A stretch of 64,000 nucleotides of DNA from Liolophura sinensis (GCF_032854445.1 NC_088297.1:12238163-12302162), one strand, 5' to 3'. Counted from the first letter of the stretch, positions 1 to 12,122 are shown. Notes: generated by a model from the letters alone, not told the origin. A program made the numbers and translations.

Positions 1-301
1 CTTTTAAAGAGCTTCAGAAAAAACATGTTGTCTTTTTCTCTCGTTTCTGATCAAACACGGTTAAATGTTCTGACTGTACAGTTGTAGACCTGCATTAAAT
101 GGAAGAAACGGATTCAAATCAAGCAAGTTTCCTGTTTTATTGGATGTACCGTCACCTCCGGGAAGCGTTGAAGTTTTTCCTGAGTGAGGTGTGGTGGTTT
201 CCTAACCCTAAAAACCTGTCCACCACCCATACTAGTACACCATTTTATGGTCAATTAGGGGCCTGTCCTTCAAAAGAAAAAAAAAAAAAAAAAAAAAAAT
301 T

Positions 302-565
302 GGGGGCCTCCATGGCTCAGTCGGTTAGCGAGCCTAGTGACCAAGAAGCCTCTCACCAATGCGGTCGCTGTGAGTTCAAGTCCAGCTTATGTTGACTTCC
401 TCTCCGGCCGTACGTGGGAAGGTCTGCGAGCAACCTGCGGATGGTCGTAGGTTTCCCCCGGGCTCTGCCCAGTTTCCACCCACCATAATGCTGGCTGCCA
501 TCGTATAAGTGAAATATTCTTGAGTACGGCATAAAACACCAATCAAAAAAAAAAAAAAAAAAAAA
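302..565 (+). mobile_element. tRNA-derived SINE, family A, near full length
   Basis: The head carries an A-box-like TGGCTCAGTCGGTTAGCG and a B-box-like GAGTTCAAGTCCAGC. The body runs through CTCTCCGGCCGTACGTGGG and the tail ends GGCATAAAACACCAATC plus poly(A). Flanking AAAAGAAAA-type sequence on both sides may be the target duplication. Confidence 0.88.
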
Positions 566-720
566 TCAAAAGAAAATTAAACTTTTTTCTAATACAGCGC
601 AAAACTTTCCAAATTTTCAACTAGTACGGAAGCCTTCCATACCAAATGAAACTATGTGCTGATGGCAGGATTAAAATTCCCCTCTCTAAGTCCACTACAA
701 AACAACTGAAACAAACTTAC

Positions 721-3700
721 TTTTTTCTCCACCTCTATGGACACCACCTATACCCCCTGTAACAAAAATGGGAATGCATGCTTTGTGTGCTGCTACCATG
801 GTAGCTGAGACAGTGGTACCGCCACTTAGTTTCTGAAAAAGAATTTATAAACTGAATAAAGCATACAATTCATGTTGAACATAATTTCAGTTGTTCAACT
901 TACTGCATTAACTAAGTAACTTAGTTTTTGCTATACTTCCCTCGCCCATATTTGAACAAATGTTCTTGAAGCTTTCATACATTTATGTGATTAAAGTTGA
1001 TTATCCTCTAATCAAATTATACAAGCTCTTCAGAAAAAAACTGTGTAAACAGGAAAAATGTGAAAACAGTTCCGAGACTGGGATTGAACCCACCTTAACC
1101 CACGTATGGCCAGAGAGGAAGCCAGCATGAACTGGACTTGAACTTGATGCGATCACATTGGTGGGAGGCTCCTGGGTCACTTTGTGCATACCATCAGGCT
1201 AATGTATGGCGCATGTATAAATGCATGTGCATATGAATAGGCTAATATATGTATGCCAATGTATGTAAATGTGAATGTATGTGCATATGAATAGGCTAAT
1301 GTATGTACATGTATGAATGTATGTGCATATGAATATGCTAATGTATGTATGTGTGAATGTATGTGCATACGAATACGCTAATGTATGTACATGTATGAAT
1401 GTATGTGCATACAAATAGGCTAATGTATGTACATGTATGTAGGTATGTGCGTGTGAATGTATGTGCATACACATAGGCTAATGTATGTACATGTGTGTAT
1501 GTATGTGCATACAAATAGGCTAATGTATATACATGTATGAATGTATGTGTATATAAATAGGCTAATGTATGTACATGTATGTATATATGCTTGGGGTTTC
1601 TCAGCATACTTCACAATTTTCCAATCATGCAACGATTGTGTGATGATGATTCAAAGGTAAGCATCCAAAATGCACGGCCACACTTCCCCACCCCGACCCC
1701 CACCCCCATGCTTACATGTACCCACTGACGTCCATAACTCACCTGTGAGACAACATATGCCAGGTCTCTCCTGGACACCTTAACGAGATCTGTTCTCTCA
1801 CCTGCCAGGTATTCCAGCTCAGCATCGGTTAAACCTGAAATGTAATAACATACAATAGTGCTCATTACCATCCCATCTTGGCAGGCGGCATGTCCCAAGG
1901 CCTGGAGGAAAATGTTACACCTGAAGTGAAACAACATACAACAGAGCTCATTACCATCCCATCTTGACGGGTGGCATGTCCCAAGGCCTGGAGGAAACTG
2001 TTAAGCTTGAAGTGTAACAACATACAATAGTGCCCATTACCATCGCATCTTGATGGGCGGCATGTCCCAAGGCCTGGAGGAAACTGTTAAGCTTGAAGTG
2101 TAACAGCATACAATAGTGCTCATTACCATGGCATCTTGATGGGTGGCATAGCCCAAGGCCTGGAGGAAACTGTTAAGCTTGAAGTGTAACAGCATACAAT
2201 AGTGCTCATTACCATGGCATCTTGATGGGTGGCATAGCCCAAGGCCTGGAGGAAACTGTTAAGCTTGAAGTGTAACAGCATACAATAGTGCTCATTACCA
2301 TCAGCAGATGCTGATGATCATGGGTTTCCCCCAGGCTCTGGCCAGTGTGCCCCCACTGTAATGCTGGCAGCTGTCACATTAGTGAAAAATATTCTTGCGT
2401 ACTGCGTAAAACATCAATCAAATAAATAAATAAATTCATTTATTGTTCTTTAACGTTCTTTAATCAAGAATTGTGTCATCAGTTTTTTTTCGCTGGCAGG
2501 AAACCGACCTGCATGGAATCTTGAGAAGTTACTGATAATGGTTGAAAACAAGTGGGCCTAAATGTATGTTTAACTCTGAAAACAAACACACAAGGGACAA
2601 TGACAGCTCACTGTCACAAACGCTCACGGACAGTGGAAGCGAAGGAATCTGGAAATTTTCCATCAAAGGATTTAACCGCACATCGTCACTCACTGTCAAC
2701 CAACAGGGGAGTTTCCAGTTCGAAGTTTTTTTTTTATCACCAAAGGTAAGAAAAAAAGTCATACTATACCATGTGATCTGTCGAAAGTATTTAGGGAAGC
2801 ATTTCTGATTACATTTATTATAGCATTGGCGTTTGGAAAAAAGTTTCACAAAAAGAGATTTAGAGTAGATGACCAGTGGTGAAAACTGGGAAGCTGAGCT
2901 TCAGAAGGTCCTCATGGAAAGAGGTGTCAATTCTGCTCCTGGAACATGGACAGACAGGTGAACGGTAAATTAACATTGACAAAGGTTGTCTGACATTTTT
3001 CACAAATGACACGATACAGTAGCACTGTATCACCTTTAACGACCAAAGAGTTTGACCTCGAAACTCCCCTATTAAATCTGCTTGTTAAGTTGTCTTTCGT
3101 GAATGTTGTTTTAGCGTCAGTTATTGTATGACAAAAAACTACACTCAACAAAAATGTGAACGCACAAAGCAATTTCACATTGTTTTTTCTCAATATTACA
3201 TAACGTGGTAATAAACACTGACCCTAACTGTTGTTAGGATATCAATTGTTGCTTCAGTTTCCACCAGATTTTCACATTTTAGAGCAATAATCCAGGAGCT
3301 ATGACAGCGTGAAAACAAAGTGGTCGGTAATCACTGTTTACACTCTTTGTGATTTATTTATTTATTTATTTGATTGGTGTTTAACGCCGTACTCAAGAAT
3401 ATTTCACTTATACGATGGCGGCCAGCATTATGGTGGGTGGAAACCAGGCACAGCCTGGGGGAGACCCACGACCATCCGCAGGTTGCTGAAGACCTTCCCA
3501 CTTAAGACCGGAGAGGAAGCCAGCATGAGCTGGACTTGAACTCACAGCGACCGCATTGGTGAGAGGCTCCTGGGTCATTACGTTACGCTAGCGCGTTAAC
3601 CGACTGAGCCACGGAGACCCCCACTCTTTGTGATGCTAAGGGTAGGCACACTGGTTACTGAGTGCTTCAAACTGTGAATTATTTCATTATGACCCAAAAC

Positions 3701-6700
3701 AATATCAAAAGGCTTCGTGCGTTTATAATCTGTTGAGTATACATTCTGCTGATGGCTCTGTAGTCTGGAACCAGCCCCGATGGCTCAGTTGATAGAGTAT
3801 CCGCTTCGGGGGCGGTAGATTCAGGGTCAATTCTGGGTCAGGTAACGCCTGACCCAGTTGTAGCTTCCTCACTTGGTGTTCAGCATTAAGGAGATAGTGC
3901 AACGACTGGTTGATCCGTATCAGTATAATGGCTCAGGCAAGGCGGCTTACTTGCCTTTGGTAAATCGTCGCAGAGAAGCAGCACTAGATAAAAGAGCGGT
4001 GGAAATCCGTCCTGCAACAAGGAGGCGCATTACATGTACATGCACTCTTAAGATTCCTTAGTCGTCATATAACTGAAAAATAGTACAACGTTAAACCGTA
4101 AGCGCTCACTCACTCACTCACTCTGTAATCTGGGTAAGGGATAAGGATACACTCTCCTGTAAGAAGTGCAATCTCCATCATACCTATGTGCAGCTTGCCA
4201 TGAAGGACAGCCACTGTAGCCGGAGTTACTCCCTCCTCTCTTACAACTGCTTCTACATCACGGGCAGTTCTGTTGTCAAACAAAGGGAGATAACCATTTC
4301 ATTTGTTAGAGATCACATGATCAATCATTCTATCTCATTTTGCTTATTTGATTGCCTCTGGTTTAACGTCACTCTCAACATTTTAATATTTTATTTTTTG
4401 TTGGTATCATGAAAAGTCTCCCCTTGTAGCTGATTCATCTCAACTTCAGAATTTATTCACCTTTCAACATTGAAAATTCCTGAGACAACAGATTTGATAA
4501 AAAAAGTTGTCAAATGATTGGTTTCTTTCAACATTCATGACAGCCATATTGTGTCTATATTTATTTGATTATCATTTAATGTCTTACCCACTTACAATTA
4601 TGATTGTTATTTTTATGGATGGAGAAAACTAATGTATGCTTAACATGTGAGACTAAACTTTCCTCTTTCACTGATACCATGTGAACTGTTTCAAGTACAA
4701 AAGAAGAAAATGAGTTTACAAAGCTGTCCAAAACAGGAAACACTGGCCATAATTTTGTCAAAGAAGGATGAAATAGTCCAAAACTCACACCTGATCTTTA
4801 ACTTGTCGTGCTGAAACCACGTTATGAAAAGACATCTAAAAAACCTTTTTCACAAAAGACTGACAAATTAAAATTAAACAAATGTATAAAAATGTACACA
4901 TTTATATCATTAGCTTTTTCCGCCATACTTAAAATATTTTCCTTATACACTGGCAGCCATCATTGTGGTGGAAGGAATCAGAGTTTATGGGAAAACACAC
5001 GACCATCCGCTGATTGCTGGCAGCACTCTAACGAATAACTGAAGAGGAAACCAGCGAGAGCTTGATTTGAACTCACAGCCACTGGATTAGTGAAAATCTC
5101 CTGAGTTATTGTGAAGTGCTAGCCACTAGGCGATGCAGTACGAATAAAAATGTTTACAGCTGGGCGTCTGGAGAAATCAACGTGCATACTGTAGATTGAC
5201 GGGTCTGGGCATTCCATGCGTGATGATGGCACTCTCCAAAGCAATCACAGGCTTCCCAGCATGCAGTGCTTCCTGAACTTCCTCATGTACCTTCAGTGTG
5301 CCTGTTAACAAAACGACAAATAATGAATTCTATTGCTGCTGATGAAGTTTAGCTTTATCAACACAAACAAAAGCCCTCACTGATGCAGTTGGCTAAAGCA
5401 CTGGGCTCACTTTCACAAGACTTTCTAATATTTCTTGTAACTTTTTTCATGAAAGATGTTGCCTTGTTTATAGTGCAAAATAAGGCGACGCAATTTACGA
5501 GAAAAGTTGAAAAACTGATTTACAAACTTATGTGAAAGTGGGCTGATAGGTCCCTGACTTGTTAGGTTGCAGTTTCGAATTCCAGATCTTACTCATTCAA
5601 CTGTGGTATTAGGTCAGGAGGAAGCTGACAAAGGGCTGTCTTGTTTGTGATGAAACAAGACAAATCAGTGTATTCTTCACAAATTACTAATACAGCCACA
5701 ACAGTCTGTGAACCATTTACTGTCACCATAGCCCCATGGACAGTGAGAGTGTCGATCAAGTGAGCAGACACCAAGACTGTCAATCTCTAAAGGAAAAGGC
5801 TTCGAAAAATCAAAGTAATCATCACTAAATACACCCCTTAAAACTATGCGTAAATATCTTTTCATTTAATTTTTTTTAGCTTTTTGTGAAGGGAGTTAAA
5901 GGCATTCAAATATTTGGGTTCTAAGGCGGGCTTTATGGACCATACTAAGGGAGTTTAGGAATTCTGATGTGACAGGAAGTGTTCTCAACCCTAATCACAA
6001 CGCTCAATGTTGGAATAACTTTTTTACCCATGAGAAAAAGATTTCCGATAAAAGATTGCTTCCTTTTGGTGAACATCAGGAAAAAAAGGTGATGTGACAT
6101 CAGAGTTCCTAGATACTGTCAGTATGGCTCATAAAGCCCACCTTACTATTCAAATATTTGAATGCCTTTCAACACTCTTAAAAAATCTGAAAAAATAAAT
6201 GGAAGTATTTTTACACATAGTTTTCAGTTGTCTGTGTGATGAGCTTAACTTCACATTTTAGCTTTCTTTCACTTAAGGTTTGGGGAAGAACCAAGCTGGG
6301 GCTGAACATTTCTCTCTCGCATAATATTTATTTATTTCATTGGTGTTATGCCGTACTCAAGAATATTTCACTTCAATACACGACAGTGGCCAGCATTATA
6401 TTGGAAGAAAACTGGGCAGAGCTCAGGGAAAACCCACAAGCACCTGCACGCTGCTGGCAGATCTTTCCATGTACGGCCGGAGAAGAAGCCAGCATGAAGT
6501 GGATTTGAACATACAGTGACCGCATTGGTGAGAGGCTCCTGGGTCACTGCGCAGTGCTGGCATGCTAAGCCCGCTTGCCATGGAGGACCCATCACATAAA
6601 AGGCAAACAGTTAACTTCTTACTGTACCTGTGCTGGTTGACAGTAGTTTTTTTCCATTGCCCATGAACTGGTTTAATATCTGTCGACTGCATACTGTAGC

Positions 6701-6718
6701 CAGCTTCAGGGGTAGCAT
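721..6718 (-). CDS. Pseudouridine-5'-phosphate glycosidase (PsuG/YeiN family), first five coding exons; 3' end outside window
   Basis: The family splits pseudouridine 5'-phosphate into uracil and ribose 5-phosphate, a step of pseudouridine breakdown. I see five minus-strand coding exons with GT-AG borders and matching phases: 6718-6628, 5301-5190, 4269-4184, 1834-1743 and 832-721, about 164 codons. Family motifs appear in order: [15 protein letters not shown] with its conserved Glu, [13 protein letters not shown] then [29 protein letters not shown] with a conserved Lys, and [11 protein letters not shown] then [12 protein letters not shown]. Bacterial members are about 310 residues, so roughly half lies left of position 1. 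The Schiff-base Lys region known in E. coli PsuG is not in the window. The start was chosen as the first ATG after a good acceptor (exon begins at 6724). The first 30 residues ([18 protein letters not shown] onward) are basic and lack acidic residues, suggesting a mitochondrial presequence. Some eukaryotic homologues are fused to a PfkB-type kinase; whether this one is cannot be seen here. Confidence 0.9.
1070..1188 (-). mobile_element. SINE family A, head fragment
   Basis: It matches the tRNA-like head (GAAGCCAGCATGAACTGGAC, then GGGAGGCTCCTGGGTCA) but lacks the tail. It lies in the intron before glycosidase exon 5. Confidence 0.7.
1202..1592. repeat. Minisatellite of about 40 bp, glycosidase intron 4
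   Basis: About nine units built on AATGTATGTGCATA, GAATAGGCTAATGTATGT and ACATGTATG. The His/Tyr/Thr-rich open frames on the minus strand here are only translations of the repeat. Confidence 0.9.
1835..2300 (-). repeat. 85-bp minisatellite abutting glycosidase exon 4 acceptor
   Basis: There are five and a half units of about 85 bp (GGCCTGGAGGAAACTGTTAA, ACAATAGTGCTCATTACCAT). The unit nearest the exon contains the real acceptor. On the minus strand GAGCACTATTGTATG, then TTACATTTCAG and GTTTAACC at the exon is paralleled in each copy by GAGCACTATTGTATG, then TTACACTTCAAG and CTTAACA. So each unit holds about 29 nt of intron end and about 8 nt of exon. Confidence 0.88.
2312..2434 (+). mobile_element. 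SINE family A, tail fragment
   Basis: Only the 3' half is present (GGGTTTCCCCCAGGCTCTGG to GCGTAAAACATCAATCAAAT plus AAATAAAT), which is typical of 5' truncation. Confidence 0.75.
2590..3120. repeat. Old fold-back repeat
   Basis: The stretch 2655-2790 (AGGGGAGTTTC, then ATACTATACCATGTGATC) is similar, on the opposite strand, to 2985-3110 (CTACTGTATCGTGTCATTTG read on the minus strand). This suggests a decayed inverted-repeat element. The similarity also produces matching chance open frames. Confidence 0.45.
3140..3741. mobile_element. Tc1/mariner-like MITE, copy 1, split by a SINE
   Basis: The ends are TACACTCAACAAAAATGTGA and the complement of GCGTTTATAATCTGTTGAGT. The long terminal inverted repeats match those of 53027-53454. 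A family A SINE with its target duplication (3341-3634) splits it. No transposase frame. Confidence 0.8.
3354..3621 (-). mobile_element. SINE family A, full length, with 13-bp target duplication
   Basis: It runs from TTTATTTATTTATTTGATTGG through to GAGCCACGGAGACCCC. CACTCTTTGTGAT occurs at 3341-3353 and again at 3622-3634, a clean 13-bp duplication that fits LINE-driven insertion. The copy interrupts a MITE. Confidence 0.92.
3769..4120 (+). mobile_element. SINE family B (CACTCACT tail), with 13-bp target duplication
   Basis: The head GCCCCGATGGCTCAGTTGAT is tRNA-like. The body contains GAGCGGTGGAAATCCGTCC and the tail ends ACGTTAAACCGTAAGCG followed by (CACT)n, a form I associate with molluscan genomes. 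CTCTGTAGTCTGG at 3756-3768 and CTCTGTAATCTGG at 4121-4133 form the target duplication with one mismatch. Confidence 0.85.
4905..5140 (-). mobile_element. SINE family A, old degenerate copy
   Basis: Recognisable but diverged: CGCCATACTTAAAATATTTT, CAGCCATCATTGTGG and AGAGGAAACCAGCGAGAGC in family order. Confidence 0.6.
6327..6593 (-). mobile_element. SINE family A, near full length, diverged
   Basis: It runs from ATTTATTTATTTCATTGGTG to GCCATGGAGGACCC, with the body GTACGGCCGGAGAAGAAGCC. It lies just 3' of the first glycosidase coding exon. Confidence 0.85.
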
Positions 6719-7261
6719 TTTTTTCTGCAAAACAAAGTGTGATGCATGTGAGTCTTTTTCGTTCTATTATATTTTATGCCAAAACTTGTTGGAAAATAGA
6801 GCTATCTGAACAACATACTTTAACTGAAAATGTTGTTTTACTTTTAAATTACTAGAAAGCAGATATTTACATGTGCTCCTTAGGTAATATTTATTTCGCT
6901 GCAGAGGCAGGCAAAAGAACAGGTTGTTTAAAGACTGACTAAGAAAGGAGACATGCGGGCCAGGAGAAGAGTCTTAAATGAATTAAATTTCTGGTTAGGT
7001 ATCAACGACAACACCCACTGTGTCAAACACAGAGAATTTCAAAGAACGGGTTTACTTCATATAAAGCTTTTGTCGTCAAACCTAAAATTTCGCCCATGAC
7101 TATAAGGTACATTGAGCCTGTGAGCTCTGTTGACCTCAAAGCTGTTTTGAGGTTTGTTTTGAGGTTTGTTTGGAAGGTAGGAGGATACCCAGCTGGATAC
7201 ATGTGAGCTTCAATCCAAAAAGTTTTACTTCAGTTCTCAGGACAGTATTTTCCCTCAAAAA

Positions 7262-7710
7262 ATGCACATTTATGGCGGAAGTGTTTGGTCATTAACCCTA
7301 ATTACTATTGTCTTGGTAACAGTCAACACCTTCCCTGAGTTAGCAAATAATTCAGTGCGGAAAGCAGGTCTTTTGGTTGGTGTCCTTTACTTGCAGTTGT
7401 TCGATAACAAAGAGAATCGGCCTGGACCGTCGCTGAGTACGAAATTAATACTGTTAGCATGGAGACTCCAACGGCTGGGCCAATATAAGGAAAGGAGTTG
7501 GCGTCTTTCGGGGCTATCCGATGTCCAATTTTCGCTAATCACTGTTCATTCAACCCTTCGTCTTACGTCATTAACAACCCACACAATCATATTTAAGAGA
7601 CACCCATCGACTTAAAACTACTGTTAAACACTTATTCTTCACCCCGTGAAAATGAAAAGTGACAACAAAATACATTTGTTTATATACTTACAACACCTAT
7701 CACTCCCGCC
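7262..7710. other. 5' flank of the glycosidase gene up to the palindrome: no gene supported
   Basis: A 117-codon plus-strand open frame occupies 7262-7615, but it has no recognisable domain. The region probably holds the promoter or 5' UTR of the minus-strand glycosidase gene. CTCCCGCCC at 7703-7711 recurs at 35086-35094 on the other side of the palindrome. Confidence 0.4.
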
Positions 7711-8204
7711 CAACAGTACTCGTCAGCCTACATCCACGAGGGGAACGGAAGTACATCCACCAGGAGAACGGACATCCATCAGGAGGACGGTGTAGTGCGC
7801 ATGACCACACATATGGCGCAAAGTCGTGGGATATAGTTACACATTTGTGTTCACTAAAAAGACATAGGCCTACGGATTATATCACTGTATATCTCATAAT
7901 ATTCACTTAAATTTTATTTACTACAGGGCTTCTCCAAATAATCGAACTATAGACAACAGATGATGAATAAGACAAGGTATCTTATAAATTATCGGTATAA
8001 ATTATCGAACTATCGAAGACAGATGATGAATAAGACAAGGTATTCTATATCATAATAACCCAACAGACCACGGCCTCTCCAGACCTATTGTCCCGACATG
8101 CGGTTCATAGGCCTGTAGGACTATACAATATACAGGTACTTGGCAAGACGGTTGTTTTCCACCGGCATCTATATAAAATGTGCCTAATTTACCTTCAAAA
8201 TAGA

Positions 8205-11200
8205 TATAAAGTACAACATCCATACGGAGGACGGTGGCTAATTTAACTTCCTGCAGGTATACAGTACAACATCCATGAGGAGGACGGTGGCTAATTTACC
8301 TTCCTGCAGGTATCAGGTACAACATCCACGAGGTGGACGGTGGCTAATTTACCTTCCTACTGTTATAAGGTACAACATCCACGAGGAGGACGGTGACTAA
8401 TTTACCTTTCTGCAGGTGTGATGTACAACATCCACGAGGAGGACGGTGGCTAATTTACCTTTCTGCAGGTGTGAAGTACAACATCCATGAGGAGGACGGT
8501 GGCTAATTTACCTTTCTGCAGGTGTAAAGTACAACATCCACGAGGAGGAAGGTGACTAATTTAACCTCCTGCAGGTGTAAAGTACAACATCCACGAGGAG
8601 GACGGTGACTAATTTACCTTTCTGCAGGTGTAAAGTACAACATCCACGAGAAGGACGGTGACTAATTTACCTTTCTGCAGGTGTAAAGTACAACATCCAA
8701 GAGAAGGACGGTGACTAATTTACCTTTCTGCAGGTGTAAAGTACAACATCCATGACGAGGACGTTGGCTAGTTTACTTTCCTATAGGTATAAAGTACATC
8801 ATCCATGAGGAGGACGGTGGCTAATTTACCTTCCTACAGGTATCAGGAACAACATCCACGAGGAGGACGGTGGGTAATTTACCTTCCTGCAGGTATAAAG
8901 TACAACACCCACGAGGAGGACGGGGACTAATTTACCTTCCTCCAGGTATCAGGAAAAACATCCACGAGGAGGACGGTGGATGCTTTACCTTCATATAGTT
9001 ATAAAGTACAACATCCACGAGGAAAACGGTGGCTAATTTACCTGCCTATAGGTATAAAGTACAACATCCACAAGGAAGACGGTGGCTAATTTACATCCCT
9101 ATATGTATAAAGTACAACATCCACGAGGAGGACGGTGGCTAATTTACCTTCCTGCAGGTATAAAGTACAATATCCACGAGGAGGACGCTTGCTAATTTAC
9201 CTTTCTCCAGGTATCAGGAACAACATCCACGAGGAGGACGGTGGTTGCTTTACCTTCCTATAGGTATATAGTATAACATCCACGAGGAGGACGGTGACTA
9301 ATTTATGTTCCTATAGGCATAAAGTACAACAACCACGAAGCGGACGGTGACTAATTTAACTTCCTGCAGGTGTAAAGTACAACATCCACGAGGAGGACGT
9401 TGACTAATTTACCTTTCTGCAGGTGTAAAGTACAACATCCACGAGAAGGACGGTGACTAATTTACCTTTCTGCAGGTGTAAAGTACAACATCCACGAGGA
9501 GGACGTTGGCTAGTTTACTTTCCTATAGGTATAAAGTACAACATCCATGAGGAGGACGGTGACTAAATTACCTTTCTGCAGGTGCAAAGTACAACATCCA
9601 CGAGGAGGACGGTGACTAATTTACCTTTCTGCAGGTGTAGAGTACAATATCCATGAGGAGGACGGTGGCTAATTTACCTTCTGCAGGTGTGAAGTACAAC
9701 ATCCATGAGGAGGACGGTGGCTAACTTACCTTTCTGCAGGTGTGAAGTACAACATCCACGAGGAGGACGGTGGCTAATTTACCTTTCTGCAGGTGTGAAG
9801 TACAACATCCATGAGGAGGACGGTGGCTAATTTACCTTTCTGCAGGTGTAAAGTACATCATCCACGAGGAGGACGGTGACTAATTTACCTTCCTGCAGGT
9901 GTAAAGTAAAACATCCACGAGGAGGACGGTGACTAATTTACCTTTCTGCAGGTGTAAAGTACAACATCCACGAGGAGGACGGTGACTAATTTATGTTTAT
10001 ATAGGCATAAGGTACAACAACCACGAAGCGGACGGTGACTGAGTTATGTTCCTGCAGGTATAAAGTACAACATCCACGAGGCTATAGCTATAAAGTACAA
10101 CATCCACGAGAAGGACCGTGGCTTATTTATCTTCCTACAGGTATAAAGTACAACATCCATGAGGAGGACGGTGGCTAATTTACCTTCTGCAGGTGTGAAG
10201 TACAACATCTATGAGGAGGACGGTGGCTAACTTACCTTTTTGCAGGTGTGAAGTACAACATCCACGAGGAGGACGGTGGCTAATTTACCTTTCTGCAGGT
10301 GTAAAGTACAACATCCATGAGGAGGACGGTGGCTAATTTACCTTTCTGCAGGTGTAAAGTACAACATCCACGAGGAGGACGGTGACTAATTTACCTTCCT
10401 GCAGGTGTAAAGTACAACATCCACGAGGAGGACGGTGACTAATTTACCTTTCTGCAGGTGTAAAGTACAACATCCACGAGAAGGACGGTGACTAATTTAC
10501 CTTTCTGCAGGTGTAAAGTACAACATCCACGAGGAGGACGGTGGCTAATTTAACTTCCTGCAGGTGTAAAGTACAACATCCACGAGGATGACGGTGGCTA
10601 ATTTATCTTCTGCAGGTGTGAAGTACAACATCTATGAGGAGGACGGTGGCTAGTTTACCTTTCTGCAGGTGTGAAGTACAACATCCATGAGGAGGACGGT
10701 GGCTAATTTACCTTTCTGCAGGTGTAAAGTACAACATCCACGAGGAGGACAGTGACTAATTTACCTTCCTGCAGGTGTAAAGTACAACATCCACGAGGAG
10801 GACGGTGACTAATTTACCTTTCTGCAGGTGTAAAGTACAACATCCACGAGGAGGACGGTGACTAATTTATTTTTCTGCAGGTGTAAAGTACAACATCCAC
10901 GAGGGGGACGGTGACTAATTTATGTTCATATAGGCATAAGGTACAACAACCACAAAGCCGACGGTGACTAATTTATGTTCCTGCAGGTATAAAGTACAAC
11001 ATCCACGAGGCTATAGCTATAAAGTACAACATCCACGAGGAGGACCGTGGCTAATTTACATCCATATAGGTATAAAGTACAACATCCACGAGGAGGACGT
11101 TGGCTACTTTACCTTCCTATAGCTATAAAGTACAACATCCACGAGAAGGACGGTTGCTAGTTTACCTTCCTATAGGTATCAGGTAGAACATCCACGAGGA

Positions 11201-11485
11201 GGACAGTGGCTAATTTATCTTCCTATAGGTATAAAGTACAACATCCACGAGGAGGACGGTGGCTAATTTACATCCATATAGGTATAAGGTACCACATCTA
11301 CGAGGAGGACGGTGGCTAATTTACATCCCTATAGGTTTAAAGTACAAAATCCATGAGGAGGACGGTGGCTAATTTACATTCCTGCAGGTATAAAGTACAA
11401 CATCCATACGGAGGACGGTGGTTAATTGACGTTCCTATAGGTATCAGGTACAAAATCCACGAGGAGGACGGTGACTAATTTACCA
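8205..11485 (+). repeat. 53-bp satellite array, left outer (about 62 units)
   Basis: The unit is about 53 bp with the core ATCCACGAGGAGGACGGTGG, followed by CTAATTTACCTTCCTGCAGG and TATAAAGTACAAC. Units differ from each other by a few bases, and higher-order blocks recur (for example runs ending TTTCTGCAGGTGTAAAG). Two places show a truncated unit (CACGAGGCTATAGCTATAAAG near 10080 and 11005). The array stops at a pyrimidine-rich CTTTTTCTCCGCAG at 11488-11501. Confidence 0.93.
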
Positions 11486-11501
11486 TCCTTTTTCTCCGCA
11501 G

Positions 11502-11588
11502 ATGGGAAAAGCCCAACACGAACGAAGACAAACCGAGTTTGCCTTTCTCTACATGTACGTAGATGAGAAAGTTTTCACAGAGCCTTAG
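11502..11588 (+). other. Small open frame after a strong acceptor-like site (28 codons)
   Basis: Directly after the satellite array, CTTTTTCTCCGCAG is followed by ATGGGAAAAGCCC and an open frame of 28 codons (MGKAQHERRQ to KVFTEP, TAG at 11586). Its mirror is 31233-31147 on the minus strand. It may be a terminal exon of a transcript running through the array, or chance. No homology is recognised. Confidence 0.25.
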
Positions 11589-11914
11589 AATATAATCCTC
11601 GAATCATCCAATATGAGAAATCCAGTGACCACCAATTCCGGACAGTTGAATAAAAAAGTCAACAACCACATTCTAGTTTAAATATATGTATTTTAAGGAG
11701 CCCTGTCGCAGTGCCATAACCCACCGCCCATGGAGAGTTTGCCAACAGAAACTCTAATTCAACAAGTTCCTTTCCCTAAAAATGGTTACAGCATTGTATT
11801 CATCCGGTTTGCAAAAACCTTTACAGAAAAACTATTATAAACTGAAGAACGCTTTACTGAGATGTACGGATAAAAGTTGTGTTTCATTACATATGCTGCA
11901 GTACCCTAGGCAAG

Positions 11915-11920
11915 TTTATT
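11915..11920 (-). terminator. Poly(A) signal AATAAA, left-arm gene
   Basis: TTTATT on the plus strand, about 200 bp beyond the stop at 12123; mirror of the signal at 30815. Confidence 0.45.
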
Positions 11921-12122
11921 AGTGTATTAACTCTCTTGTACATTCTAAGATTCTATACATGTGTAAGTGAAGCAATGAATGGTATGGAGGTGGAATGGAA
12001 AATACATTATAGGTGTAGGCTATATGTACAAGGCATATAGCCATGATACAATGATAACAATGATATAAAATACACATTGTCAACTCATCAGTCATCTATT
12101 ATTTACACACACAGCATGCCAT

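Noticed and set aside
302-400. tRNA genes suggested by A and B boxes
   Set aside because: They are heads of SINEs; no proper acceptor stem or anticodon arm can be drawn.
1177-1632. His/Tyr/Thr-rich overlapping minus-strand open frames
   Set aside because: All frames are open because the minisatellite lacks stops; low-complexity translation.
7262-7615. 117-codon plus-strand open frame beside the palindrome
   Set aside because: No domain, no splice support, lies in the likely promoter side of the glycosidase gene.
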